A DNA stretch of 64,000 bases from Micrasema longulum (taxonomy: Eukaryota > Arthropoda > Insecta > Trichoptera > Brachycentridae): contig JAGVSM010001703.1 in assembly GCA_022494885.1 (NCBI GenBank), positions 62,001 to 126,000 of the forward strand. The letters are read 5' to 3'. This document shows, in pieces, positions 1 to 11,309 of the stretch; within the stretch, counting starts at the first letter, position 1, and each line of letters opens with the position of its first letter. The translations under genes were made by a program, and so were the position numbers. Below the pieces are notes generated by a model. That model had not been told where the DNA came from. It saw only the letters and a list, made by a program, of their open reading frames with translations, and searched no databases.

Positions 1-282
1 TACAGTTATTTACTATGAAAAAGACAAAAGATCCTGTTTACTGCACACCAAAATAAAACAGGGACCAGTTTGAGAATATCGTCTACTGTCTTGTTTACCT
101 TAATAATAAGATAAGGAATGATATCTTTGTTTGGTTTTTTATATTTTACTTTTTTTGCTGTTACATGTTCACTTAATTGCCATACTTACTAGTTCTTTGC
201 TCAATGCATTATTATTGCGTTTCTTAAAATTATTTTTATTATTAACTTTTTAAAATCATTCTTACGTTGTTGAAATTCCATT

Positions 283-690
283 TATCGATGCGTTTTGAAG
301 CTGCAAGACTTTTTGTGATGTTAGCTATCATATTATTTTTATCATATTATGTAAATGTTACCAACTATCGAATATCTAAATTTAGTAAATGGGGTCTAGA
401 ATTTCAACCGTCCATGCGCTCGTCCATAGCTGCAAGACTTGTTGTCATCGAAATTCTAATTTTATAAATAATCTTTTTATTTCGTTTTTAAAATATCACT
501 TAAACTCTAAACTTCATTGTCAAATAAAAAAAAATTTAAAAAAATGTAAATAGGGGCTAGATTTCTTATTGTCTATGCTCTCTGTAGCTGCAAGACGTTC
601 TGTTATCTAGCTCATATATATCATAATTGTAATATATCAACTAGAATCCCAACCGTCCATGCGCTCTGTAGCAGCAAGACGTGTTGGGAT
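283..690. repeat. Four degenerate direct repeats
   Basis: A motif of about 35-55 bp recurs at about 283-318, 393-447, 553-605 and 641-688. Its readable core is TCCATGCGCTC followed by AGC(T/A)GCAAGAC and GTTGT. The AGCTGCAAGAC core lies at 299, 428, 586 and 670, so spacing is irregular (129, 158 and 84 bp) and the DNA between copies is AT-rich and unrelated. I do not recognise the family. It could be a decayed minisatellite or repeated internal modules of an unknown element. Confidence 0.6.
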
Positions 691-700
691 ATTTATTTAT

Positions 701-766
701 TGTACAGCGCCCTTGAGGTGATTTTAACAAAAATGGCTCTATGTAAATTATCCAAACATTATTACA
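701..766 (+). repeat. LINE-type 3' tail fragment (AGCGCCCTTGA ... ATGGC)
   Basis: The segment begins TGTACAGCGCCCTTGAGG and continues into an AAAAATGGCTCTAT block. The same tail is at 28258-28320 with AAAGCGCCCTTGATGG and ATGGCGCTATATA. A TGTAAAGCGC...GCTATATA ending is known from CR1/L2-group LINEs and the SINEs that borrow their tails. I infer a 3' tail with no coding part here. Confidence 0.45.
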
Positions 767-930
767 AAAATGTAAATATAAATGGTATTAGAACTACTAA
801 CTACAGTAAAAAAAATCACTAAATCCTTATAGTAGTTTTGTTTTACTCGTATGTTAGACAATGGCAAAAAATAACTATTTATTTGAACAGACAACAATTC
901 AATATCTCTAATTGTGCTAATTTTCCACCC

Positions 931-1000
931 TAGTACAGCCAAACGCAATCCGACACATCCCGCCGGCACGTTTTGGCTGAACAAAGTTTCAGACAATTTT
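931..1000. repeat. Dispersed repeat, partner of 19279-19350
   Basis: AGTACAGCCAAACGCAATCC followed by GACACATCCCG matches 19279-19350 (AGTACAGCTGAACGTAATCC, then GACACATTCCG). Both continue with similar TTTTGGC...GAAAC text. It is an old two-copy repeat of unknown class. Confidence 0.5.
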
Positions 1001-1260
1001 TTGCAGAAACTGAAACCGCGGCAGAAATGAATTTTATTTTCCGATTCTGATCGAAACCGAATACGTTTATTTATTTATTTATGTTTTTAATAGTTTATAT
1101 ACATTTACAATTATTTTACAAAATTATTATTATTATCTAGTTATTTTCAACTTTACTGTGTTATATTTATATTTAGAACATAAGATTTTCTTATGGTTAT
1201 TGTTATCTTTTATTTAGAGATGTTATGTTTCTTTTTTACTTTTTGGTTTTCTGCATTATA

Positions 1261-1632
1261 CAGAGCGTTCTTTAAATCCTGTCACATCCTAAACCACGAT
1301 GATCAGTATGAGCAAGAAGACATATTAGCATATAAAAAAAATATTTAGAATAAATATATTTTTTTAAATAAAATATTTAAAAAAACAAATGGTTGCTTAC
1401 TTCTGCAGGGGAGAAGCGAAGGGGGCGTGGCCGCTCAGTCGGTGGTGTACCAGACTCTCTTCTCCTCCTCCTCATTATTCTCCTGCAGAAGTAAGCAACC
1501 ATTTGCTTTTTTTGATATTTTATTTTTTTAAATTTTATTCGTTCTAAAAAAGTATTTTAATGTGCCAATATGTCTTCTTGCTCATACTGATCATCGTGGT
1601 TTTGGATATGACAGGGTTTAATGAACACCCTG
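1261..1632. mobile_element. MITE family D, copy 1
   Basis: The 372-bp element has terminal inverted repeats reading CAGAGCGTTCTTTAAATCCT on the left and ending AACACCCTG on the right. It is bounded by TA on both sides. An inner inverted repeat (about 1386-1412 and 1480-1506, each containing CTGCAG next to GTAAGCAACC) surrounds a GC-richer loop. Two more copies lie at 7547-7928 and 44482-44835. The TA flank and CAGGGTG ends fit the Tc1/mariner superfamily, but no transposase is present. Confidence 0.75.
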
Positions 1633-1960
1633 TATGTTCACTAAATTGTTTTGTTTTAATTATTTTATTATTTTGTATTATGTACTACATAATTATTGTG
1701 CACTTCTGAGATTATTTCTGTAAATATTTTTTTCTAAAAGGTTCTTTAAACCGTTGATGAATAAATAAATAAATACATTTATACACATATGAGGGAGGGC
1801 ATATTGCCTAAAGACATTTTTTACTACCTACTCAAACCGTTTAGTTTGAAAAAATTACAAATACATTGACATATTGAATTTTATGATTTCATACAAAAAA
1901 TGATTATTTTAAGGAAAATAATGCTACTTTTGATACCTCAAAATATTTTTTACAACTTAA
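1633..1960. other. AT-rich spacer with (AATA)n
   Basis: No coding or repeat family was recognised. An (AATA)n run at about 1760-1775 may mark the 3' end of a lost plus-strand retroelement. Confidence 0.4.
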
Positions 1961-2145
1961 TTTGTTGCAACAGAGAGATAAAATATTTTCAATGAGATAA
2001 TATGCAAGTCTAGGCATTGACAGGGCCTATGGCCTGTCATTGGGTGGTTTAAGTGGCTACTTTACACACTTTGTATTAAATAGCTCCCTAGGAAGGAAAT
2101 TTAGATTGTCTATAAAACATTTTGATATACTCAAAACATTGATGA
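1961..2145 (-). mobile_element. Foldback family M, copy 1 (partial)
   Basis: It contains GGCCTGTCATTGGGTGGTTT and AAGTGGCTACTTTACACAC, the family core. A short palindrome AGCTCCCTAGGA and a tail ending CTCAAAACATTGATGA follow. Compared with 14945-15175, the parts are present but the order is that of a half element. Confidence 0.65.
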
Positions 2146-2986
2146 TATTTTTTGCATATTCATTTTTTTTTTTACAGTAATTTTGACAAAATACGTCGTT
2201 AGTTGAATCAAATACCGTACATTGCTACGCATGTGCTAAAATCAAAGTCATTGCCTTACGTACTCGTATAAGGCGGAATGCGAAAATAACCTTTTTTTTA
2301 AACCTAATGGCATCGGGAATCCCAAATTCGCTTCGCAACGCACCACATAAATAAATATTAGTCATTTTAATTTGCACAATTTTACTTTCGAGAACGTCCT
2401 ATTTTTGTCGGTGAACGAATATACACAAAACCGAGTGTTATTTTTTTAACTAGGCCCAAGCTAGCAACACATTTTTATAATTTTAAATCATATCATTGCC
2501 CCGCATCACGGCACGAAAAAAATAACAAAGTGTGGGTCAGTATGTATTTTTTTATTCCACTCCACTTCTTTCCTTATAAAGTTTTTTTACCTTAGTACCT
2601 GTCAAATAAATTTTAAATAAATCAGAAAAAATATTATTAATATAAATCCACCCTAATTTAACCATGCCGGATTTAGATGATGATTGTTAAATAAGTCATT
2701 GACACTAACTATTCCTTTCACTCACAATCAATCAAACTGCTATTCCATATTTCACAGAAAGTCATTAATCTTGGAGACTTTGGATATAAAATACCGAAAA
2801 AAAAATAGCTCTGATTTAAAAAAAATTAATTATAACGAGCTTAACCCATAATGCTTTGCTTTTGCTAAATTGAACCAATTTAGTAGTATTAAAATTAAAT
2901 TAATGCAATCGAATATCTGATATGATTTGTTGTATTTCGTTAAATTAAGATATGTACATTATTATTATTATTATGTTTCGGTTTAC
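2146..2986. other. Unassigned AT-rich stretch
   Basis: I see no coding similarity, no repeat shared within the window and no GC-rich block. There is a short (ATT)n run near 2957-2972. Confidence 0.5.
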
Positions 2987-3270
2987 GAGATAAAGAACAT
3001 TTTAAAAAAGGTAATATAGAGGTCCAGGCATCTTCAAGGCCTATGACCTGTCATTGGCTGGCTTAAGTGGCCATTTTACACACTGTGTAACATTCACCAC
3101 TCTACCCATATTTGAACATCCATATTCCATCAATTCGTTCATCTGTTCATGTTTATGAAGTTAAAGAGCTGAAACCTTTATTTATGCGAGTGAGATTAAT
3201 CTAATTGAATTATTTCACCTACATACTAGGTAACACCTGGACCAGATGGATTAATCAAGAATATTATTGA
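2987..3270 (+). mobile_element. Foldback family M, copy 2
   Basis: The copy runs from GAGATAAAGAACATTTTA through the core CCTGTCATTGGCTGG and the inner section GTTAAAGAGCTGAAACCTTT to CCTGGACCAGATGGATTAAT. This is one arm in the order seen at 35105-35400. Confidence 0.75.
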
Positions 3271-4463
3271 AAATTTTTATTGTAATACGGTGACAGAGAA
3301 TTTCAATAAAAAGGTATTTGAATATTGTTTTTCTGTCACTTTCTTGCAGATGCTTTCTTGATACAATGCGAAAAATACAACCGCATATCGAACCTTTTAC
3401 ACCTTATTAAAATTGACAAAATGCACATTTCGCTGTCCCGTTTTCCGCACCTCAAAGCTGAACCGATTATGTAATTTTTTTTAGACATTGTTCCGAAATA
3501 AAATTTTGTGTATCGGTGGGTCTTGCGTTTTTCGAAAATGGTTATCTTATTTTAATACCGTGCGTCCGAAGACAGCCGATTAAACATGTCTTTTTTTTCA
3601 TATATCTGCAAGATTTTTAATGAGGCAAGGTGACAAAAATTTGGTTAGGTGACTTTTGTTTGTTTATAATCTGGACAATGCAACCCAAAAAGTTAGTGAC
3701 CGGGAGAAAATATTACAAATATTTATTGAAGTTTGTGGTTGAAAATACGTTTTATAAAAAGAAATACTTTTTAAGATATTTATTACTTTATGCTTTATTT
3801 TACAGATACCAAAACACAAACAAAATGTTGTTTTTAGGAAGAAAACTCTAATACTTAAAAAACTTTTAAAATATGTCTAAACCATTAATTAATTCTATCT
3901 GCCTTTAGTAATTTATGCTTGTTAAGATTTTATTGAAAATTAAATGACTGTTTTTCACTAACGATAAATCATTTCGATTAACGAATTTTTTGTAACTAAG
4001 TAATCTTGGTTAATTTTTTCGTCTTAAAGAACATAATTTTACTGGCATATTCTACTCAAAACAGGGTTAGTAACTTTTGCCTAAACGGCGACGAAATCAA
4101 CTATTTAAAGCCACTGATAAAATGATATTTAAAAGACCAGTAGACTGGTTTTTGCTGAGTTTTGATAAATGTACATTATGACTCTTAAAATTAAAAAAAA
4201 AATGTTCATCATGAAGATGCCAAAATTATATATATCTAAGTGCAAACTATAGCGAGAAATACCTTAGTTAGCTGATAAACAGCATGATGCATTTTTATGC
4301 ACTGAACAATGGAAATATTTTTGTATCGTGTTATTTTTATTATGTGATTGACACTACTATTTTCATGGGTATAAGAGTTTCTTTAAAATATGCTATTAGG
4401 AAAAACATGATGTATTTTGTAAAAATTAACTTATTTATTTTATTGTTTGAGTCACTTAAGGAC
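3271..4463. other. Unassigned AT-rich stretch
   Basis: Short open frames at 3630-3851 and 4284-4484 are low-complexity, rich in F, Y, K and I, and match no family I know. I treat them as chance frames in AT-rich DNA. Confidence 0.5.
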
Positions 4464-4582
4464 GTGGTGAATGTTACACAATGAATTAAGTGATCACGTA
4501 AACTGGTAAATGCCAGGTCAATGGTAGGCTCTGTAAATGCCTAGACTTCCATTCAACTTTCTGAAAAATATTATCTATCTCA
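4464..4582 (-). mobile_element. Foldback family M, copy 3 (fragment)
   Basis: A decayed core reads GTGAATGTTACACAATG, then CTGTAAATGCCTAGACTTCC. It is the reverse orientation of the family core, and the flanks are lost. Confidence 0.6.
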
Positions 4583-4695
4583 ATTATTAAAATTATATCT
4601 GTTCATACCACTAACCAGAATCTCTGGACGATTGCTTTTGACTCAATGGCTGATCTCAGGTGAAAATCCTGACTAATATAATCGAATGGAGATAA

Positions 4696-4958
4696 GTCCG
4701 CCTAGTTGTGTAGTAGTTTACAGGTTTGCCTACCATTTTTTGGCTAATGGGTTCGACTCCTGACAGGGTGGAAGTGAAATATTGATTTAAAAGCTTTTTC
4801 GAACTTGGATGCTTCATTGTTTCTGGACTAGCACCCGAAGCGTAAGACGAATCAGCTTGCCTTCATATTACAGATGATCTAATTACGTTTTATTTGGTTT
4901 ACCAAAAGAGTGACCTATGCACCACTTTGGTGCGGAAAGGGTGATGATGATAATGACT
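4696..4958 (+). mobile_element. SINE-A copy 1
   Basis: A tRNA-like head (GTCCGCCTAGTTGTGTAGTA, box B GGGTTCGACTCC) is followed by the family body GTGAAATATTGATTTAAAA. Further on come GAAGCGTAAGACGAATCA and a tail GGTGCGGAAAGGGTGATGAT. Box A is damaged, so transcription today is unlikely. Confidence 0.75.
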
Positions 4959-6074
4959 TACCAGAATTAATCGACCAATTTAACTGATTTTATGTTATTA
5001 ATTTAGTTTTTATTTATTAATTAATTTATTTTTTTACATTTTAATTATACAAGTATGTTATTTTTAACGACACCACATCGTAACAATACATTTAAAATTC
5101 AACCATTATGTACAGTCGATTTAAATCTTAAATGACCTTTGGTTTCTGCATGTGTAACAATAAGTTTTCCTATAGGTAAATCATTTAAATTTGCGTGCTT
5201 ACACTGGCAAAAATTGTTTGTTTTCTTGGTTCACCGATCGACACTAACTTAAGTAGTCTCATCAAAAATTCGAACGCACTGTAAATGTGTAGACTTTTAT
5301 CAATTCCATTTTGCCTTTTGCTGTTTTGCGAAATCAAAAATAACTTGTTGAGCGAATTAAAAATGTACGCAGTAAAGTAAAAATTATTGAGAAGTTGGAT
5401 AGTAATTCTTACATCCCTTTGCATCCCTGTTATTACAAATCGTGACTAGACAAATCGTGTTTTAACCGGTCGGAAATTAATAGCATAAAATTGCAACGCC
5501 GATCAAACAAGGCCACATTGTAAGAAGGGGTAAAAAAATGATCTACGAATATGATTATGCCGCGGGTTGGTATTGTTTTTTTAATGAATTTCATTTCACT
5601 TGTTATTTTACTAGTGGGTTGAGGTTTAAGTAATTTAACTTAGTATGTTTTTTTACACGTGCGCTTGCTTAGGGTTGCCAAAAAATTACGAGTAATTTTA
5701 ATACTTTATGATTTATTATAACCTGGAATTCATTGCCCGATTGTTTTTTTAATATTTTTATTAATATTTAAAATTTATTGTAAAATTTATTGTATTATGT
5801 TCACACATTAAAATAACTAAAACAACTCTAACAAAATTAAACGAAAAACATGTATTTTAAATAGTTACACCATACAGGAAGAAGCCGTAATAGATACAAA
5901 TGTTTTTATGTATATTTTTTTACTGTTAAAATGGGAATCATTCACTTTATCTGGATATTATTGCCAGTGTCCAGTTGAATATTTAGTTATAAAGGTATCA
6001 TATAAACAAATTATCACCACTACAAAATATATACCATTATAACAAACAATAAAGTGGTCTTTTTTTATTTAAAA
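4959..6074. other. Unassigned stretch with one open frame
   Basis: A 79-codon minus-strand frame at 5185-5424 is more varied in composition than its neighbours. It begins MQRDVRITIQ and ends with IGEPRKQ near its C terminus. I recognise no domain and see no clear splice signals. Nothing else in the stretch is identifiable. Confidence 0.3.
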
Positions 6075-6815
6075 ACAATGAATTGACAATTATTTTTAAT
6101 ATCTGAAACAATTTAGTGATTAGGATTAGAAACAAGGAAAAATATTTGAGTTGACAATGGAACTTTTATTTAGATTAATATTCCAAAAGTCCAGTCTGAA
6201 AATGCCCATTTAATTCATACTTTTACATTGTTTGTTTTCTTTTTTTTATACAGAATAATGTTCCCTCACTGAAGTGTCCCGAGCCGAGGGAAACATTTTA
6301 CAAAATGTGAAACATGCCTCAAATCAGCTATTTAACAAAGTTAACATAATAATAACAATAAAAAAAACGTAATAATCCAATTAACCTAATTATCATTAAC
6401 ATAATAAACTAAAATAATCATAAAAAACATAACCAATTTACATAGAACAAATTTCATAAGTAGTACACACATTTTACCTATTTGGCTTGATCCACTCATC
6501 GATCCGTGTGCAACTCACCTCAATTTTATATTGTGAGAACGTACTAATTGTCCTTATGGATAATGGAAGTAGATTGTACACTTTAACCGAGTAGTAGGCC
6601 AATCCTCTTTGACCGAAGGTTGTATTTATTTTTTTGCAGCATCAGGGTGGAGTATGTAGTAACTCTTGTATTTGTATCGGAAGGTAAAAAATAATGTTTA
6701 CTTGCGTATAGTAACAGGGCTTTTAAATACAGTTATTTTACATTAGAGGGTGAAAGAGCTAATTGGTCAAACAAATAAGTGGAAGTGTACCGATTATTTT
6801 TTAATTAATAGCTTA
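6075..6815 (-). repeat. Repeat family N, copy 1, split by an insertion
   Basis: The left part ends CCAGTCTGAAAATGCCCATT at 6210. The right part resumes CATTAGAGGGTGAAAGAGCT at 6741 and continues AATTGGTCAAACAAATAAGT to GGAAGTGTACC. The uninterrupted sister at 44900-45060 reads straight across the junction, so the 530 bp between are an insertion. Element class is unknown. Confidence 0.7.
6211..6740 (-). pseudogene. LINE C-terminal remnant inserted in repeat N
   Basis: Minus-strand reading from 6625 to 6478 gives TTFGQRGLAYYSVKVYNLLP, then LSIRTISTFSQYK. This is the typical end of many non-LTR reverse transcriptase ORFs (a YN-LP-SIR-FK pattern). Further upstream the frame is broken. A possible CATT target duplication lies at 6207-6210 and 6741-6744. 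The clade cannot be told from this tail alone. Confidence 0.6.
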
Positions 6816-6841
6816 TGCATTAATTTAAGTAATTACATCAT

Positions 6842-7290
6842 TCCTAGAATTTGTTTTTATCTTCTGTGAGTGGACATTGGATAAAAACATGATTTAATTC
6901 ACCAATATCTTGAACACATTTACAAAATAGAGAGGTAAGACATTTTATTTAAAAAATATTGGCCAGGAGCAAACAATGGCCAGATCTCAAACGACAAATG
7001 GTCGAAATTGTATATCTATTATGGGAAAGTGTCCGGACTATAATTTGAAACGGAATCTAAGTTTGAGTTTAGCATGGTAGGCTCCACGGTGTTTTTTCTC
7101 AATTATTTTCCAGGATCAATCTGTTGTGATTTTAAAATTACAAATGACATCCGATTTCAGAAACAACCAGATTGTGGGGGAACCATTTTTGTATGCCTTT
7201 TTTTGCCAAATCATCTACTTTTTCATTGCCTTTAATCCCTTCATGGCATATAACACATGATTGAGCCTGAATTAGCATACGAGCTAAAGT
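6842..7290 (-). pseudogene. LINE RNase H domain and C-terminal zinc-finger remnant
   Basis: Reading the minus strand through stops gives CHEGIKGNEKVDDLAKKG at about 7255-7199. This is the GHxGIxGNExAD.LAK signature of the RNase H domain found in I-, R1- and LOA-type LINEs, with the usual GH changed to CH. Downstream are RLRSGHCLLLANIF and a CKC ... HVFIQCP pattern (6924-6871), which fits the CxC-H-C finger after that domain. At least two frameshifts and several stops break it. RNase H would remove RNA from the cDNA hybrid during retrotransposition. No reverse transcriptase part is attached. Confidence 0.75.
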
Positions 7291-7546
7291 GTTTTTTTTT
7301 TTAACTATTAACAATTCCGCCTTTTGACCATTTGATTACAATACGTATTTTGATATATTTTAATTGTTTTTAGTGCGTATTCTATAAACCTGGAAAGGCA
7401 TAAAATGAAAAATTATATATTGAAATTATAACATTTATTTTAAGATACTTTGAAATTTTACAAAATTGTTTTAACTGAAATTTGTATAGCTTACATAGGC
7501 AAGTACATTAAAATAAATACGAAGAACATTCTAAAAAGGGTATATA

Positions 7547-7928
7547 CAGAGTGTTTATCAAACCCTGTCACATTTGAAACCATGATGATCAGTATGAGCA
7601 AGAAGACATAATGGCACATTTAAATATTTTTTGAGAACGAATAAATTTTTTAAAAATGAACTATCATAAAAAGCAAATGGTTCCTTACTTCTGCAGGGGA
7701 GAAACGAAGAGGGAGACGGGAGAAACGAAGAAGGAGACGGGAGAATCTGATACTGCGCCGCGCTCCCCTCACCTCTCTCCTGCAGAATTAAGCAACCATT
7801 TTTTTTTCAAATATTTTATTTGTAAAAATTTTCTTTGTTCTAAAATTATTTTTAAATATGCTAAAATGTCTTCTTGCCCATATTGATCATTGTGGTTTCG
7901 GATGTAACAGGGTTTAAAGAACACCCTG
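7547..7928. mobile_element. MITE family D, copy 2
   Basis: The copy is 382 bp and flanked by TA. It starts CAGAGTGTTTATCAAACCCT and ends AACACCCTG. The inner inverted repeat around CTGCAG is kept, and the loop holds a duplicated GAAACGAAG(A)AGGAGACGGGAG unit. A short open frame across the loop (7656-7886) is an artefact. Confidence 0.75.
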
Positions 7929-8351
7929 TACATACGTGTACGCATTTACAGGGCTTTTGATCATCGGTCATTGGCTGATTTACGTGTTCACAATTACACA
8001 CATGCTTTTTTTATCATTAGCGAGTTCTGATGAATTCGGTTGGCAACCCTAAAAGTAATGCATCGTAATATGTATTATTAGTTAGTGTGGGTGTTCCGTA
8101 TGTTTGTATGCGTTTTAGGTCATCCGCGCGAATCGTATGCGTGTTATAAAAGGATTAGACTCAACACAATCATCCAATATAGCCATGCAACATATTACTT
8201 AACTGAAAGTGTACTCGTACTTAATAAAAAGACTCTCAAGTTGTATGACTTTATATTCGCGCCTGCGCCTGCGTACAAAATAATAGTGAGATAATTAAAG
8301 ACGCTATGTTTAAAAATACTTCGCAAAATACTGCAGTACTTAGTGTTTAAG
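7929..8351. other. Unassigned stretch
   Basis: It holds a weak family-M-like scrap near 7950-8005 (GGGCTTTTGATCATCGGTCA, TTGGCTGATTTA) and nothing else I can name. Confidence 0.4.
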
Positions 8352-9425
8352 ACTATTTATTTATTTATTTACACCTTTTATCAAAAATACAATTTGATGT
8401 TCACTTTGCCCAGCTAACAAGGGTAAATACCCCGTTCCAAGCTAGACAATTACATTCTAATATATGATAATAGTTAACAAATTAATAGAGAGTACAGACT
8501 AAAAAAATATAAACTTACTCGAATACACATTTTGATACATATACGTACATACATGCACATATATACACATATATATACATATATACACACATGTACATAC
8601 ACACACACCTACATACACCCATGCGCATACACGTACATACATTCATAAACCATAGAAAATGTGTTTATATGCAAAACTTCATGGTTGCCATCTGCATATA
8701 TATATTTTTAAATTATTCTTTATTTTCGACATCCAGTAAGAATCTCCAATCCATGGCATGCATCAACTTTTCTGACTCCCTACTACCAATGTCATGAAAG
8801 AGCGAGGTCAACACCTTCCGCAACTTTACAACACTCCCGTCTTTTCACGATTCTGGCAAAAGGTTATGGACCTTTTTTCCTACGCAATAGTGTTGTCTCA
8901 ATGCCAGAACAGTGTTAACCCCTTCACATAGTATCAGATCCCTATTAGTAGTATCTTGTATTACGGTTGTGGTTGACGCTTGGGTAAATGTTTATATTTA
9001 TGTGTGTAACCACTACCGTTCTCAATATACACTGTTGAATAATATTTAGTACTCTCAATTCATTGAAGAGCAAGTCACTTGGATAGCAAAATGTTCTTTT
9101 TTATTACTCGGATTAAAGATTTCTGTGCAATTGCTACAGGTTCAAGGGTGGTTTTCGTGCAAGCTCCCCAACCAATTAGACCGTAAGTCAACACAGAATT
9201 TGCCAGTGCATGGTATAGGTGTTTCAAGTCCGAGACTTTAAATTTCGTATAGTGGGATGAAAAAATGTATCAAGCGCTTAATTTTTGCAGTTATAGTTTC
9301 AATTTGTTCATCTTACTTCAAATACTTTTCTATAGTTATTCCAATATATTTATATTACTATGCAGAATTTTGAATATTTAGTATGTTAAAGTCCAATCAT
9401 TCTAACTCGCCTTTATAAAATTTAA
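8352..9425 (-). pseudogene. LINE reverse transcriptase thumb/C-terminal remnant
   Basis: The minus strand reads YKYIGITIEKYLK at about 9354-9316 and then IETITAKIKRLIHFF. After a frameshift comes HLYHALANSVLTYGLIGWG (9230-9166), then VAIAQKSLIRVIKKN and LLFNELRVLNIIQQ. This order (YLG..D..L.W, then Y..LV.S.L.YG...WG, then QK..LR) is standard after the catalytic palm of non-LTR reverse transcriptases. Further 3' is a varied frame, and the element ends near an (AAAT)n tail at 8352-8375. The palm domain is missing, so it is 5' truncated. Stops and frameshifts make it dead. Confidence 0.75.
8531..8650. repeat. Low-complexity (ACAT/ATAC)n tract
   Basis: About 120 bp of interleaved ATACAT, ACATAT and ACACAC units lie inside the 3' region of the LINE remnant. 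The small open frame across it is spurious. Confidence 0.85.
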
Positions 9426-9489
9426 CGGTTTACAGGACATTGCATTAGTAAACATGACTGCCACTAGGTTAAGTGTTTACATATACATA

Positions 9490-9556
9490 GTTGGAAATGG
9501 CCCCAATAGTAATTCATTGCGTAAATCACAAGAACGGTAAGCTTTCTTTTAAAATC
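9490..9556 (+). mobile_element. SINE-B tail fragment
   Basis: GGAAATGGCCCCAATAGTAA followed by GTAAATCACAAGAACGG matches the 3' half of SINE-B (compare 38240-38305). The tRNA head is absent. Confidence 0.5.
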
Positions 9557-9929
9557 AATTACAAACTAACGAACGATTACGCCGTTTCCCCGTAAGGGTG
9601 GGAAGTATTTACATACATACCTTGCTATATCTACATTAATACATCTTACGCACGCACAACGATTATTCCTACTTTTGACATGTCCATCGTCAACATTTTA
9701 TTAGATTTTGTCATGATATAACATCATTCATCCTTTGGCGTCGCAATTATTTTTAATCGATCTTTTACTTACATTCACTGGTTTAGACTTTGGAGATATC
9801 AACGCATCAAACTTTTCTTAATTTTGTAGATAATACTTGTCGCAGCATTACAAAATGCGCGGATCTCGACATTCGTCAATTAGATGATGAATCAATCAGT
9901 TGTTTGTTTTTTTTTATAACTATTTAGTC
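9557..9929. other. Unassigned stretch
   Basis: No coding or repeat signal was recognised. Confidence 0.5.
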
Positions 9930-10490
9930 TTTGCTTAAGATTCCAATCTAAGTGTGTTAGAAATACCACATTGTAAAACGAGGCTCGCACAGAGACATGC
10001 ATATTTTATAGGCCCAAAATTTTTTGATTCTTTTTTTACTGATAATGTTTCATTGATTCCAAACTTTCAAAATTTTCCTTCTTTTAAAAAACATGCACTA
10101 TCCTGGATTCAAACTAAAGATATGAATTCTTTTTTTCTATGATTTATTTTGTTGCCCTTTAATAATAAGGAATATTTTTGTGTTTTTTTTTTTAAATATT
10201 TTTTATTTCCTTTTTTTAATACTATAAAAAAAATACCGAATTATCTTTAACAGAATATTTTATTTTTTATTTCTTATGTTATCAAAAATATTATAACTGT
10301 CTATTTATTACAGGAGCAAAAATTCATTAACATTTTCTTGTATACCCACGAACAGTCCATGCCTTGTGGGTTTTTTTTGTTTACTATTTTACTTTTAATA
10401 TCTATTTCATTGATATGTAAATATGCTTTTTTTTTTTAATACTCTGTTTAATTATTATGTTTATTGTAAAAAAAAATTTAAAAAAGTATA
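9930..10490 (+). pseudogene. LINE C-terminal remnant with 3' UTR
   Basis: The open frame 9954-10142 contains YFIGPKFFDSF, then a spacer, then FPSFKKHALSWI and a stop. It fits the common LINE ending (Y.GPK.YN.LP...FKK..L.WL). The following 3' UTR carries TATACCCACGAACAGTCCAT then GCCTTGTGGG at about 10335-10372. The same UTR block is at 36905-37035 without coding sequence. Confidence 0.6.
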
Positions 10491-10652
10491 AATCTACATA
10501 TGTGTAGTGAAAATATCTTTATTAATACGTATTTTATATCCGTCTTCTGGAAATCGAATCTGCGATCATGCGATTCAAATGCTTTTTTAAAGGACTATAA
10601 ATTTAAGACGGAAAATTGCTCTGGATCTTTCATATGCAACTATACCACGATA

Positions 10653-10891
10653 TGGGCCCCGATTACAATGGGAATTATCTTCGACTGTCTATAAAAAAAA
10701 CAATATTTGTATTTGTGTACGAAAATGACTTTATCTTCATGAACGTTTAAAGTATCTTCGTCGGTAACCTATAATTGAACATGTTCAGAAGAAAAAAATG
10801 TAGGCATGTTCTGCTTTTCATACAATAAACTTTTATTTACTTTATTGACAAAATTAAAGATAAATGTTAACTTCCGTTTGTAACTGGGGCC
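10653..10891. mobile_element. MITE family R, copy 1
   Basis: The left end GGGCCCCGATTACAATGGGA and right end CGTTTGTAACTGGGGCC form an imperfect terminal inverted repeat. The interior holds ACATGTTCAGAAGAAAAAAA and ATGTTAACTTCC, shared with 23548-23789 and 59180-59505. Confidence 0.7.
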
Positions 10892-11309
10892 ATAGACAGA
10901 TGATTTTTTGCGGAAATTTAATTATTAGATATCTTGGCATGGCTGCGGCTAGGCTACATACTCGTAGCTACTTCGCATAGAACAAATCGTGATTATCTAA
11001 GAACGATGCGAACATCTATTTATTGGAACTTAACACGTCCCTTTTAAACTTTTGCGTGTGAAAATGTCAAGAGTTGCCAGATAATCTACCCTTAATAATC
11101 ATTTAATTCAATACAAACTTGCAAACAAAAAGGGACCGACCGTCCCCGTTACCAAATCAAACGAAGCATTAGTTATATCACCTTTTTTGCACGAGGTTCC
11201 CTACCAGTCGTATCCTCATTCGTGAGAATTAGCCATTATATCATGATGCAGGAAACCGAACTCGCTTCGTGGGGACAGAAGCAAGTTTAGTAAAAGGCCG
11301 ACTTCTCAC
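10892..11309. other. Unassigned, somewhat GC-richer than average
   Basis: No repeat or coding match. If the exon at 11310-11545 is real, this is the start of the intron 3' of it on the minus strand. Confidence 0.4.

Noticed and set aside
283..690. Telomeric or centromeric satellite
   Set aside because: No TTAGG arrays and no regular period. Spacing between units varies from 84 to 158 bp.
748..996. 82-codon minus-strand frame
   Set aside because: It overlaps a dispersed repeat at its start and is F, I, Y, V-rich afterwards. No family match.
7656..7886. 76-codon frame with repeated RGETKRETGETKKETGE-like text
   Set aside because: It is the GC-rich loop of MITE D read in frame, with an internal duplication. 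It is not conserved in the other two copies.
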